From: Streptomyces sp. LBL
Lineage (GTDB): Bacteria > Actinomycetota > Actinomycetes > Streptomycetales > Streptomycetaceae
Direction: 5' to 3'
Length of the DNA: 64,000 bases
Assembly (NCBI RefSeq): GCF_029893585.1
Contig: NZ_JARXYX010000005.1
Coordinates: 248,001-312,000, forward strand
Both the position numbers and the translations under genes were made by a program. Positions 44,919-53,080 of the stretch are shown one piece after another. The notes below the pieces were generated by a model that did not search any database, was not told the origin of the DNA, and saw only the letters and a program-made list of their open reading frames with translations. Every line of letters starts with the position of its first letter. The first letter of the stretch is position 1.

Positions 44919-45803
44919 ATGGAAACTCCTGATCGCGAAAAGGTAGCAACTCGATTGCTCGCGGCTTCGGTCAAGCACTCGTTCGATCCCGATACGGAGA
45001 TCGACTGGGGTGCACAGTTGCTGGAGGGAGCATGGTTCCTGCCACCGGAACTGTGTTCGCTGTACGACACGCCGTTGTGGGGCCGGATGCCACGCGAGCA
45101 GCAGATCGACCTGAGTCGGCACGAGGCAGCCTGCACGGCCTCCATGGGAATCTGGTTCGAGCTCGTCGGCATGCAGGCTTTGTTGCGGCATTGCACAGCC
45201 CTCGATCCCACCACTGAACACGTCCGGTACGCCCTCACCGAAATCGAGGAGGAATGCCGCCACTCGAAAATGTTCGCCAGGGAGGTGCTCCGGCTCGACA
45301 CACCCACCTATCGGCCGGGGCGAGTAGATCATATTCTCGGGCACTTCCTTCCCGCACTGCCCTCTTCCTCTATCTTTACCGCGCTGCTGATAGCCGAAGA
45401 GGTGATGGACTGGATCCAGCGCCAGACGGTCCGTGACGAGCGAGTGCAGCCGCTGGTGCGTGATGTCATGCGCATCCACGTGGTCGAGGAATCCAGGCAC
45501 ATCCGGTATGAACGCGAAGAGATGCGTCTCAGGATGCAGAGCGCATCCCGACGGGAAATGGAATTCACTCGATATGTGAGCGCCGTTGTTGCGGGTGTCG
45601 TCGCCCGTTCGATGATCCGCCCCCAGGTGTACGCCTCGGTCGGGCTCGATCCGGCCGAGGCCGTCGCCGCCGTGCGGGCCAGTGCACATAGACGGGAGGT
45701 GCTGGTCCAGGCGGCAGGCAGGCTGACTACCTTCCTCGGGGACATCGGCCTGTTGTCAGGTCCGTGCCGCAGGCTGTGGCGTACCTCGGGCTTCCTACGT
45801 TGA
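44919..45803 (+). CDS. AurF-like diiron oxygenase
   Basis: A 294-residue helical protein with the diiron ligands of the AurF N-oxygenase family: E69 (RHEAACTASMG), E112/H115 (EIEEECRHSKMF), E160 or E161 (LIAEEVMDW) and E191/H194 (HVVEESRHIRYE). Family members oxidise aryl amines or related substrates. GGGAGGG before ATG 44919 supports this start over GTG 44871. No biosynthetic genes surround it, so its substrate is open. Confidence 0.87.
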   Translation: METPDREKVATRLLAASVKHSFDPDTEIDWGAQLLEGAWFLPPELCSLYDTPLWGRMPREQQIDLSRHEAACTASMGIWFELVGMQALLRHCTALDPTTEHVRYALTEIEEECRHSKMFAREVLRLDTPTYRPGRVDHILGHFLPALPSSSIFTALLIAEEVMDWIQRQTVRDERVQPLVRDVMRIHVVEESRHIRYEREEMRLRMQSASRREMEFTRYVSAVVAGVVARSMIRPQVYASVGLDPAEAVAAVRASAHRREVLVQAAGRLTTFLGDIGLLSGPCRRLWRTSGFLR

Positions 45804-45948
45804 TCGGCCCCCTGACGAGGCGGGCGCGGCGCTGTGCACCGCTGTCGATCTCGGCGAGCAGCGCCGACCTGCGCATCTGTGATCCGGGCCAGGGCAGCGT
45901 CCCCGCGGTGGCGGTCCTCGCGGGCTCTCGGGCCACGAAGCACCGCTG

Positions 45949-46107
45949 AATGAACGTGCGGAGGACGTCACCGTCCTTCTGGTCGAAGCGGCCCACTCTG
46001 AGGTGCAGGCCCTGTATGGGCCGTGGGGATACGCCAAGGTCGGCGAACAGCAACCCTTCGCTGACTCGCCGTTGTTCGCGGTCATGGTCAAGGACCTCCA
46101 GCACTGA
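45949..46107 (+). pseudogene. GNAT acetyltransferase C-terminal scrap
   Basis: The frame ending at 46107 reads VTVLLVEAAHSEVQALYGPWGYAKVGEQQPFADSPLFAVMVKDL-stop. This is the last third of a GNAT domain (motif B region). No acetyl-CoA-binding motif A and no start remain. The rest of the 45804-46239 gap holds no supported gene. Confidence 0.6.
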
Positions 46108-46239
46108 GGCTCTCGTCCAGGAGCGACGAGGCGGCTGTCGAATCCGGCACGAACAAGGCGCTGCCCTTTTCGCCCTGAAGGCGATGCCTGATCAAGTGGA
46201 GCCCCCGGTTTCCCACATGTGGCGGGGATCACGTCGTGG

Positions 46240-46269
46240 GGAAATCCTGCGGCCCGGCTCGGGCGTCTA
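46240..46269 (+). promoter_or_regulatory. ECF-type promoter directly before the sigma gene
   Basis: GGAAAT (46240-46245) and CGTCTA (46264-46269) are 18 bp apart, resembling ECF consensus GGAAC / CGTC. The expected transcription start (about 46276) coincides with the GTG of the sigma gene, suggesting a leaderless, autoregulated transcript. Confidence 0.4.
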
Positions 46270-46275
46270 GCGGGT

Positions 46276-46842
46276 GTGAGATCAGTCAGGGCAGCGGCGC
46301 CGCTGCACGAGTTGGACGAGGAGCGTCTCGTCCGGCTGGTGGCAAAAGGCGACCGTGCCGCGTTCGAGGAGTTGTATCGGCGTACGTCGCCGTGGCTGGC
46401 GGTGCGGCTGCGCCGCCGGTGTGTGGACGAGCAGATCGTCGCGGAGGTCATGCAGGAGACCTACATGGCGGTGTGGCGCGCGGCGGGGGCGTTCGCCGGA
46501 GCCGCGGTCGGAGGGACGGCCACGGGTTGGCTGTGGACGATTGCGGCGCGCCGCCTGGTCGACGCGTTCCGGCGCAGGGCTCACCACGCGGAGCCGCCGA
46601 CGGCTGCCGCTCTGCCCGACGCGGCGCCCGCCGCCGAGGAGGAGGCGCTCTCGGCAACCGTCGGCGGTGACGTCGGGGACGCGCTGCGGTGCCTGGCGCC
46701 GGAGCTGAGACAGGTACTGCAGGCCATGGTGCTCGACGGGTTGTCCGTCCGGGAGACCTCGGTCCTGCTCGGGCTGCCCGAGGGCACGGTGAAGACCCGT
46801 GCCCGCCGGGCCCGGATCGCGATGCGGAGGGCGCTGGCGTGA
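46276..46842 (+). CDS. ECF sigma factor
   Basis: A 188-residue sigma-70 family factor with only regions 2 and 4. Region 2 covers about 20-100 (LVAKGDRAAFEELYRRTSPWLAVRL, AEVMQETYMAVWRAAGAF), and region 4 the end (LDGLSVRETSVLLGLPEGTVKTRARRARIAMRRAL). No Shine-Dalgarno precedes GTG 46276, in keeping with a leaderless start. Its stop overlaps the next gene by 4 nt. The neighbour probably acts as anti-sigma factor. Confidence 0.9.
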   Translation: MRSVRAAAPLHELDEERLVRLVAKGDRAAFEELYRRTSPWLAVRLRRRCVDEQIVAEVMQETYMAVWRAAGAFAGAAVGGTATGWLWTIAARRLVDAFRRRAHHAEPPTAAALPDAAPAAEEEALSATVGGDVGDALRCLAPELRQVLQAMVLDGLSVRETSVLLGLPEGTVKTRARRARIAMRRALA

Positions 46843-47705
46843 GTGTGGGACACGCGTCGATGCGGATCATCAAGGGCTACGCGCGCGGCGGCACGGACCT
46901 CGCCGCCGACGAGGTGTGGGCCGTGGAGGCCCATCTGGAGACGTGCCGGGTGTGCCGTGACCGGCTGGCTGCCGCTGTCGGTGCCGAGGTGGCCGCCGTG
47001 GCGTCGCTGGTCGACACCGTGTGGTCCGGCCTCGAACCCCGGTTGGCGGTCACCGCCACGATGCCGCGCGGACGACTCTGGTCGGCGCCGCTGTCGAGGT
47101 GGCTGACGAGGTGGCTGACGCCCACGATGGTGCCGTGGCTGGCCATGGTCGTGGGCGTGACGCTGTTGACCCTGCTGCTTGACCTGGCTGGCACCGGCAT
47201 CGGCATCGGTTCCGGCTCCGGTTCCGGTTCCGGTTCCGGCGAGGTGTCGCTGGTGCTGCTGTTCGCGCCGGTCCTGCCCGTGCTCGGCGTCGCGGCGTCC
47301 TGGTCGCGCGGTCTTGATCCGGCGTACGAACTGACGGCCTCGGTGCCCAGGGCCGGGCTCCATCTGGTGCTGCGGCGCACCGCGTCCGTGCTCGGCGTGG
47401 TCGTCCCCGGGCTGCTGGTGGGCGGATGGGTGACCGGGGTGATGGTGGCTCAGTGGCTGCTGCCCTGCCTGGCCTTCACGGCGACGACGCTGGCGCTCGG
47501 CGGTGTCGTCGGTGTGACCCGCGCCGCCGTCGTACTGGCCGCCGTATGGGCCGCCGTGGTCGTGGCGCCGACCCTGGCCACCAGCCGTACGACCTTCGCC
47601 CTGCAGCCGGCCGGGCTACCCGCGTGGGGGCTGGTCCTCGCACTCGGCATCGGTGTCGTGATCGCCCGCAGAGGCGCGTACTCCGTGCTGGGAGCCCATC
47701 GATGA
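46839..47705 (+). CDS. zf-HC2 anti-sigma-like membrane protein
   Basis: A 288-residue protein. The N-terminal zinc-binding anti-sigma motif is HLETCRVC (H32, C36, C39), followed by about six hydrophobic helices. A (GS)n loop encoded by 6-bp repeats (about 47195-47240) lies after the first helix pair. GTG 46839 overlaps the sigma stop, typical of cognate sigma/anti-sigma pairs. The multi-helix C-terminal half is larger than in classic ZAS proteins and may interact with the ABC transporter encoded next. Confidence 0.85.
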   Translation: MSVGHASMRIIKGYARGGTDLAADEVWAVEAHLETCRVCRDRLAAAVGAEVAAVASLVDTVWSGLEPRLAVTATMPRGRLWSAPLSRWLTRWLTPTMVPWLAMVVGVTLLTLLLDLAGTGIGIGSGSGSGSGSGEVSLVLLFAPVLPVLGVAASWSRGLDPAYELTASVPRAGLHLVLRRTASVLGVVVPGLLVGGWVTGVMVAQWLLPCLAFTATTLALGGVVGVTRAAVVLAAVWAAVVVAPTLATSRTTFALQPAGLPAWGLVLALGIGVVIARRGAYSVLGAHR

Positions 47706-48607
47706 TCGTCGGAAAGTACACCGGAAAGTACACCGGAGAGAACGCCGGAGAGAACACCAGAAAGAACGTCGGCAAGAACATCCGAAGGGAACACCACATG
47801 ACGTCCGCGGTGAGCGCGGCCGACATCGCGCCGACGGCCTACGCCTGGGAGATCCAGGCCACCGGGCTGAAGGTGAGGGTCGGAAGGAAACGGATGGCCG
47901 TCGACGGCCTTGACCTGTCGCTGGGCACCGGCGTCCACGGTCTCCTCGGCCCCAACGGGGCGGGCAAGACCACCCTCATCCGGGCTCTGGCCACCGTGCT
48001 GCGCCCCACCGAGGGCAGCCTGGAGATGCTCGGCGAGTCCGTGGGCGGCAAGGGCGAGCACCGTGCGCTGCGCCGTCGGATCGGTTACCTGCCGCAGGAG
48101 TTCGGCTACTACAAGCGGTTCACGGTGCGCGAGTTCGTCGAGTACATGGCGTGGCTGAAGGAGGTGCCCAAGGCGGACATCCCCGCGGCGGTGCAGCGCG
48201 CGGTGGAGCGCGTGGGGCTGGCGGACCGGGCCGACGAGAAGATGAAGGCGCTGTCGGGCGGCATGGTCCGGCGGGTCGGCATCGCCCAGGCCATCGTCAA
48301 CGACCCGTCGGTCCTCCTGCTGGACGAACCGACGGTCGGCCTCGACCCGGCGCAGCGGCTGCGCTTCCGCGAGTTGCTGCAGGAACTGGGCACGGACACC
48401 TGCGTGGTCGTCTCGACCCACCTGGTGGAGGACGTGGCCGCCGCCTGCACCGACGTGGTGCTCTTCGCCGAGGGACGGCTGGTCTTCAAGGGTCCTCCGG
48501 ACGAGCTGGCCTCGGCGGGCGGCCCGGAGCACGTGGGTGACAGCCCGCTGGAGCGCGGCTACTCGGCCCTGCTGCTCAACCCCGAGCAGGGAAGGGGCAC
48601 TTGGTGA
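47702..48607 (+). CDS. ABC exporter ATPase
   Basis: A 301-residue ATP-binding subunit: Walker A GPNGAGKTT (about 83-91), signature LSGGM, Walker B VLLLDEP, and the D-loop/switch His in VVSTHLVED. CcmA/DrrA-like exporter type. ATG 47702 overlaps the previous stop (ATGA). The in-frame ATG 47798, preceded by GAAGGGA, is equally plausible and would exclude the 12-bp repeat from the protein. It probably works with the permeases at 48604 and 49995. Confidence 0.93.
   Translation: MIVGKYTGKYTGENAGENTRKNVGKNIRREHHMTSAVSAADIAPTAYAWEIQATGLKVRVGRKRMAVDGLDLSLGTGVHGLLGPNGAGKTTLIRALATVLRPTEGSLEMLGESVGGKGEHRALRRRIGYLPQEFGYYKRFTVREFVEYMAWLKEVPKADIPAAVQRAVERVGLADRADEKMKALSGGMVRRVGIAQAIVNDPSVLLLDEPTVGLDPAQRLRFRELLQELGTDTCVVVSTHLVEDVAAACTDVVLFAEGRLVFKGPPDELASAGGPEHVGDSPLERGYSALLLNPEQGRGTW
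47711..47782. repeat. 12-bp tandem repeats (GGAAAGTACACC / GGAGAGAACACC), six units
   Basis: Six units with an exact 12-bp period follow the ATG at 47702 and lead into GAAGGGA before ATG 47798. If translated they give GKYT, GKYT, GENA, GENT, RKNV, GKNI. Each unit carries a purine run that resembles a Shine-Dalgarno site. Confidence 0.92.
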
Positions 48608-49998
48608 ACGGCAGAGTCCTGCGTATCGAGTTGAGGCGTTCGGTCGCCCCGTGGGCCGGCGTCGTGGTCCTGGTACCCGCGCTGGCGTTCCTGTACCTGC
48701 TGAACGGCGCCTGGTGGAGTGGCACCACGGCGTGGACGGCCCAGTGGACACCGCTGGCCCTGTGGACCCGCTCCCTGCTGTTCTACCTGTGGCCGCTCGC
48801 CGTGGGGCTCGGGGCGCTGCAGGGACTGCGCGATCACCGCTCGAAGATGTCCGAGCTGCTGACGAGCACGTCGCGGCCCGCCCGACACCGCGCGGCCATC
48901 CTGGCGGGCGCGACGGCGATCACGCTGGCCTCGGCCTTCGCGTTCCTCGTCCTCGTGGGTGGGGTCCAGGTGCTCGCCCACACCGAGTACACGCACCTCG
49001 GGTGGCTGCCGATCTCGTTGGTGGGGGCACTTTCCCTCGTCGCGGGGGCCGTGCTGGGCATGGGGGCCGCGAGGGCCCTGCCGTCCCCTCTCACCCCGCC
49101 CGCGCTGGCCATGGGCGCCTTCGTGTTCACAGCCCTCATGTACATGTCGCTGGGACGGACGCAGACGGACACGGCGGACGGGTTCACGAGCACGGAACCG
49201 AACCGGGTCTCGCTGCTGTCACCGACGGTGGAAGACGCACGCGAGGCGTTCGTCACGCTCTCCGCCTCCGTGCACGTCGGGCAGACGATCTGGCTGCTCG
49301 GCATGGCCGCGACCGGCTTCGCGCTGCTCGTCGCCGCGACCCCGCGCGCCCGACTGACCGCCCTGGCGCCCGTCCTGGCGGGTGCGGCGATCGCCCTGCT
49401 CGTCCTCCCCGCCGACGCGCGCCGGATGTACGTCGTCGATGAGGCCGCCGCAGAGCTGGTGTGCAACGGCCCGGTGTGCGTGACGAAGACGCAGCAGGTA
49501 CAACTCGCGGACCTGGCGGGTCCCGGCAAGGAGGCGCTGCGGCTGCTGCACGGTGCCCTGGGCGATCAGGCGCCGGCCTCGATCCGGGAGAACACCGCAG
49601 TACTGCCGGAGGGCTCCACGCCTCAATGGTCCCGCAAGACCGTGCTCCTCGACTTCGACGACGACATCGTCGCCGCCGCGAAGGGCGAGGAGCTCACCCG
49701 AGCCCTGATCGCCAAAGGCATGGTGCCAGGGTGCACCCCCGTCGGCTGGAGCGGCTTCGGGGGAGATGAATACGCGCAGACCGTCGCGGTGGGCTGGGTC
49801 CTCGGGGACCTCAAGCCGCTCCGCGGCACACCGGCAAGTATGCGCCGCAAGGTCGAAGCCGAGACCCGCCCGGTGTGGAAGAAACTCAAGGCGCTTCCCC
49901 GGTCCGAGCAGCTCTCGCGGATCAACGCGATGCGCGCCGCCGCGCTCTCCTGCAAGGGCAGCCCGTTCGATGTGATATCCGGCGGTGCGTCCCGGTGA
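48604..49998 (+). CDS. ABC exporter permease with a Cys-bearing extracytoplasmic domain
   Basis: A 464-residue membrane protein with seven predicted helices in the first 275 residues. A soluble C-terminal domain (about 276-464) follows, which an odd helix count would place outside the cell. That domain has four Cys (C287, C292, C377, C450), suited to two disulfides. No known family is recognised for it. GTG 48604 overlaps the ATPase stop by 4 nt. Probably the main permease of the exporter. Confidence 0.75.
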   Translation: MNGRVLRIELRRSVAPWAGVVVLVPALAFLYLLNGAWWSGTTAWTAQWTPLALWTRSLLFYLWPLAVGLGALQGLRDHRSKMSELLTSTSRPARHRAAILAGATAITLASAFAFLVLVGGVQVLAHTEYTHLGWLPISLVGALSLVAGAVLGMGAARALPSPLTPPALAMGAFVFTALMYMSLGRTQTDTADGFTSTEPNRVSLLSPTVEDAREAFVTLSASVHVGQTIWLLGMAATGFALLVAATPRARLTALAPVLAGAAIALLVLPADARRMYVVDEAAAELVCNGPVCVTKTQQVQLADLAGPGKEALRLLHGALGDQAPASIRENTAVLPEGSTPQWSRKTVLLDFDDDIVAAAKGEELTRALIAKGMVPGCTPVGWSGFGGDEYAQTVAVGWVLGDLKPLRGTPASMRRKVEAETRPVWKKLKALPRSEQLSRINAMRAAALSCKGSPFDVISGGASR

Positions 49999-50570
49999 GA
50001 TGGCTGACGTTGTACGCACGTTCGCGTCAGGTACCCGCGTCGCTCGCCGCGATGCTGATCGGCGCGGTGGCGGTGTGGGCACTCGCCCGGGACGGGAGCT
50101 CGGGGCCCGGTGATCCGAAGCTGCCCGCGCTCATCCTCACAACGGGGGCGATGGCGGTCTCGGTCGGGCTCGGCGGGCAGGACCTCGCACTGGACCGGAC
50201 GGCCGCGATCCGCTGGATACCTCGCAGGGCGGCGCATGTGCTGCTCGCCGGCGCGGCCGTCGCCGGGGTGCTGCTGACAGTGCAGACCATGGGCGTGTCC
50301 ATGGCCACCACCGCGTTCGTCGTCCGGGACAGCGCGGGCCTGATGGGGCTGGTCGCCCTGGGCGCGGCGATCTCGGGCGGCCAGTACGCATGGACGCTGC
50401 CGTTCGCCTGGCTCTCGTTCGTGTTCTTCGCCCCGCCCCCGACGAATACGCCGATGCAGGCGGTGATGTGGATGCTGCTGCCACCCGGCACGGCAGCGGG
50501 CACCTGGACGGCCCTGGTCCTCACGGTCACCGGCACCACGGCCTACGCCGTCGCGGGACCGAGACGGTAA
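49995..50570 (+). CDS. Second small membrane protein of the ABC operon
   Basis: A 191-residue protein with five or six hydrophobic helices and short loops, starting at GTG 49995 in a 4-nt overlap with the permease stop. No named family is recognised. Position and coupling argue that it is a partner membrane subunit of the exporter. Operon end: the next gene lies on the opposite strand 76 bp away. Confidence 0.7.
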   Translation: MRWLTLYARSRQVPASLAAMLIGAVAVWALARDGSSGPGDPKLPALILTTGAMAVSVGLGGQDLALDRTAAIRWIPRRAAHVLLAGAAVAGVLLTVQTMGVSMATTAFVVRDSAGLMGLVALGAAISGGQYAWTLPFAWLSFVFFAPPPTNTPMQAVMWMLLPPGTAAGTWTALVLTVTGTTAYAVAGPRR

Positions 50571-50646
50571 CCGGACGGGGCCACGAGACCGGGCCACGGG
50601 ACGTCCTGTTCGTCTGCGTCCACAACGTAGTCCCCTGAGAGGTCTC

Positions 50647-51621
50647 CTACGCGAGTCCCTGGCGCCGTGGGGTCGTCTCCAGGAGTTCGTGGGCCATTCG
50701 GTGCGCGGGTTCCGCGGTCTGCGCGGCGACGCGGTGGAAGGTCTCCTGGGCGGGGCGGGCCGGCCACTCGGGGGGCAGGTGGCGGGCCGGGAGTCTGGGG
50801 TCCGTGCGGATGGTCCAGAGCCACTCGCTGACCAGCCGCAGCAGGGTGCCGATCGGATCCTCGCCGGAACCGGCGTCCAGCCGGGCGGTCCAGCGCTTGT
50901 CGAAGGAGACGTACCGGGCGGCGATGCTCTCCAGGTCCCAGGTGTCGCGGATCATGAGCCCGATGTCGGTGGCCTCGTCGGCCTGGGCGTGGAAGATCTT
51001 GACGCGGTCGGCGAGGCCGAGCTCCGCGACCAGGCCGGCGACGTCGACCCTCCCCGGAGCGACCCACAGCCCGCTGTACAGCGCGCCGAATCCGGACCAG
51101 GCGAGCCGTGAGCGCAGGTCGTGGCGCTGGCGTTGCCAGGACTCGGGAAGCGAGAAGCCGAGCAGGGTCCAGGCGCCGTCCCAGTCGTCGTTGACGGCGC
51201 CTTTCTGCCAGATCCGGATCCGGCCGTCCTCCAGGACACGCGTCGCCTGCGGGGTGAGCCCGAAGTACATCCGGCGCCCCTCCCGCTGACGCCGCAGCAG
51301 GCCCCGGTTGACCATGCGGGTCAGCGTGGAGCGTACGGCCTGTTCCCCGACGCCGACGCGCCCGAGTACGTCGATGATGCTGCCGGAGTAGACACACACG
51401 TCGCCCTCGTCCAGGACGTGGTTGCCGAAGAAGGCGAGCATCAGCGACTGGGGGCGCGACTGCGGACTGTCTGAAGAGTCGGTGCCGGAAGGGTCGGTGC
51501 CCGACTCACCACTGTCCGCAGCGCCGCTGCCCGGACCGCCGCCGGTGTCGCTGGTGTCGCTGGTGTCGCTGTGCAAGGGATCCAAGGTGTCCAAGGTGTC
51601 CAGGAAGTCGTCGTCCGCCAC
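50647..51621 (-). CDS. PaaX-family transcriptional regulator
   Basis: A 324-residue regulator: winged helix-turn-helix (LMLAFFGNHVLDEGDVCVYSG, VGEQAVRSTLTRMVNRGLLRRQREGRR) plus the PaaX C-terminal ligand region (WDGAWTLLGFSLPESWQRQRHDLRSRLAWSGFGALYSGLWVAPG in parts). PaaX proteins repress aromatic-acid catabolism genes. The N-terminal 80 residues form an unusual acidic Asp/Thr/Ser tail with DT repeats. GTG 51621 lacks a Shine-Dalgarno; a later start is possible. It may regulate the downstream hydrolase/MHS pair. Confidence 0.85.
   Translation of the reverse strand: MADDDFLDTLDTLDPLHSDTSDTSDTGGGPGSGAADSGESGTDPSGTDSSDSPQSRPQSLMLAFFGNHVLDEGDVCVYSGSIIDVLGRVGVGEQAVRSTLTRMVNRGLLRRQREGRRMYFGLTPQATRVLEDGRIRIWQKGAVNDDWDGAWTLLGFSLPESWQRQRHDLRSRLAWSGFGALYSGLWVAPGRVDVAGLVAELGLADRVKIFHAQADEATDIGLMIRDTWDLESIAARYVSFDKRWTARLDAGSGEDPIGTLLRLVSEWLWTIRTDPRLPARHLPPEWPARPAQETFHRVAAQTAEPAHRMAHELLETTPRRQGLA
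51545..51603. repeat. 9-bp in-frame repeats in the PaaX N-terminus
   Basis: CTGGTGTCG three times and TCCAAGGTG about two and a half times. They encode DTSDTSDT and LDTLDTLD near the start of the PaaX-like regulator. Confidence 0.85.
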
Positions 51622-51673
51622 GGTGGCAAGCGTACGACCGCCCGCCGACAGCGCGGCGGACGGTCGTACGGAG

Positions 51674-53080
51674 TCACCGCCGGTCGGCGGGGTGGGCAAG
51701 GTCGTACGGCCGCAGGTACGGCGAGGGGTGGTAGGTGACGTAGCGGGCGGGGGTCGTGGGGTCGGCCGCGGTGGCCTTGGCGTCGAGGGCCTTCGGGTCG
51801 GTGGCCTGCCAGCCGCCGGTGGTGATGCGGTCCTCCAGGGTGTGCAGGGCGGCGAGCTGTTCGGCGGGGCTGAAGGTGCAGTGGCCGGCGTTGTCGACGT
51901 ATGCCTGCCGGAGGAGAGGGGCCTCTCCGGCGGCGGCGACGGCGCGGCGCAGGGCGCTCTCGGTCTGGACGGGGACGAGGGCGTCGCCGGTGGTGTGGAT
52001 GTCGAACTGCGGTGTGGCGAGCCGGCCGGTGAAAGAACTGGTGCGGCTCATCCACGTGACGGCGGACGGGTCGGCGCTGATGCGCGGGGCGCGGTCGAGG
52101 GTGGCGAGGTCGGCGCGCAGGGAGAGCCCGGCCTTCTTGTACAGCTCGGTGACCTCCTTGCGGACGGAGGAGCGGCCGAGCAGCGCCGCGTAGTCGACGC
52201 CGGTGTTCCATGACATGTTGCCGCCCGCGCGGACCTCGGCCTCCTGCCGCCGGTTGAAGGCGGCGATCTTCAGCAGGCCCTTGACGGCGTCGTACTGGTT
52301 GGCCTGCTGTCCGTCCCAGTCGGTCGCGGCGGGGCGGGTCTGCGTCGGCTGGTTCCAGACCGGGATGTTGTGCAGGGCCGCGGCCAGGGCGATGCGGGCC
52401 CGTCCGTCGGCCGTCGACTGTGCCGAGTCGACCACGGTGGTCAGGGCGTTCGCCGCATCGGTGGCGGCCGTCTGGTCCGGCAGTCCGGTCAGGGGGACGT
52501 CGGAGCCGGGTGCGAGGAGCGTCTTGAGGGCGAAGACGGGGTCGAGGGTGTTGTTCCAGTTGGCCACGCCTCCGTGGACCAGGCCGCACAGGGAGAGGGA
52601 GCCGTCGATCCGGTCCGGGTGCCGCTCGGCGATCGCGGTGGTGACGAGGCCGCCGTACGACCTGCCCCAGGCGAGGGTGCGGCGGGCGGTGCCGAAGCGG
52701 TCGGTGAAGGCGGAGAGGGTGGCGAGCTGGTCGGGTACCGCGTCGGTCACCGCCCAGCCCGTGGTGGCGTACGAGGAGCCGACGAGCGCGTAGCCCTCCT
52801 TGAGCAACAGGGCCTTCGTGGCGTCGTCCGGGGCGTCCTGCGCGGGGTTGGGGCGGCCGGTGTCGTTGTATCCGTGGCTGAAGAGCAGGACGGTGCCGTT
52901 CCAGGCCGCGGGCACGTCCATCAGGTACGTCGCGCCGGAGGGGAGCCGGCCCTCGACGTGGCTCGTGGTGGCGGGGGCCGCCACGGCCGCGGTGGGCAGG
53001 GCGGTGACGGCGAGCAGGAGGGCCGCCGCGCAGGCGGTGCGGCGTGCGGTACGACGAGCGGTGGGGGTGCGGGTCGTCAT
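51674..53080 (-). CDS. Exported alpha/beta hydrolase
   Basis: A 468-residue secreted hydrolase with a Sec signal (about 1-34, ending AAVAAPA). The nucleophile elbow GRSYGGLVTTA supplies the catalytic Ser, and a late DNAGHCTF supplies the His. Between them is a long helical cap. The substrate is unknown. ATG 53080 overlaps the MHS transporter stop by 4 nt, which suggests that its product is imported by that transporter. Confidence 0.84.
   Translation of the reverse strand: MTTRTPTARRTARRTACAAALLLAVTALPTAAVAAPATTSHVEGRLPSGATYLMDVPAAWNGTVLLFSHGYNDTGRPNPAQDAPDDATKALLLKEGYALVGSSYATTGWAVTDAVPDQLATLSAFTDRFGTARRTLAWGRSYGGLVTTAIAERHPDRIDGSLSLCGLVHGGVANWNNTLDPVFALKTLLAPGSDVPLTGLPDQTAATDAANALTTVVDSAQSTADGRARIALAAALHNIPVWNQPTQTRPAATDWDGQQANQYDAVKGLLKIAAFNRRQEAEVRAGGNMSWNTGVDYAALLGRSSVRKEVTELYKKAGLSLRADLATLDRAPRISADPSAVTWMSRTSSFTGRLATPQFDIHTTGDALVPVQTESALRRAVAAAGEAPLLRQAYVDNAGHCTFSPAEQLAALHTLEDRITTGGWQATDPKALDAKATAADPTTPARYVTYHPSPYLRPYDLAHPADRR

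Noticed and set aside
44919..45803. Start of a biosynthetic gene cluster around the AurF-like gene
   Set aside because: Neighbours are a truncated MFS gene, a GNAT scrap and an ECF operon. No PKS, NRPS or tailoring genes are seen.
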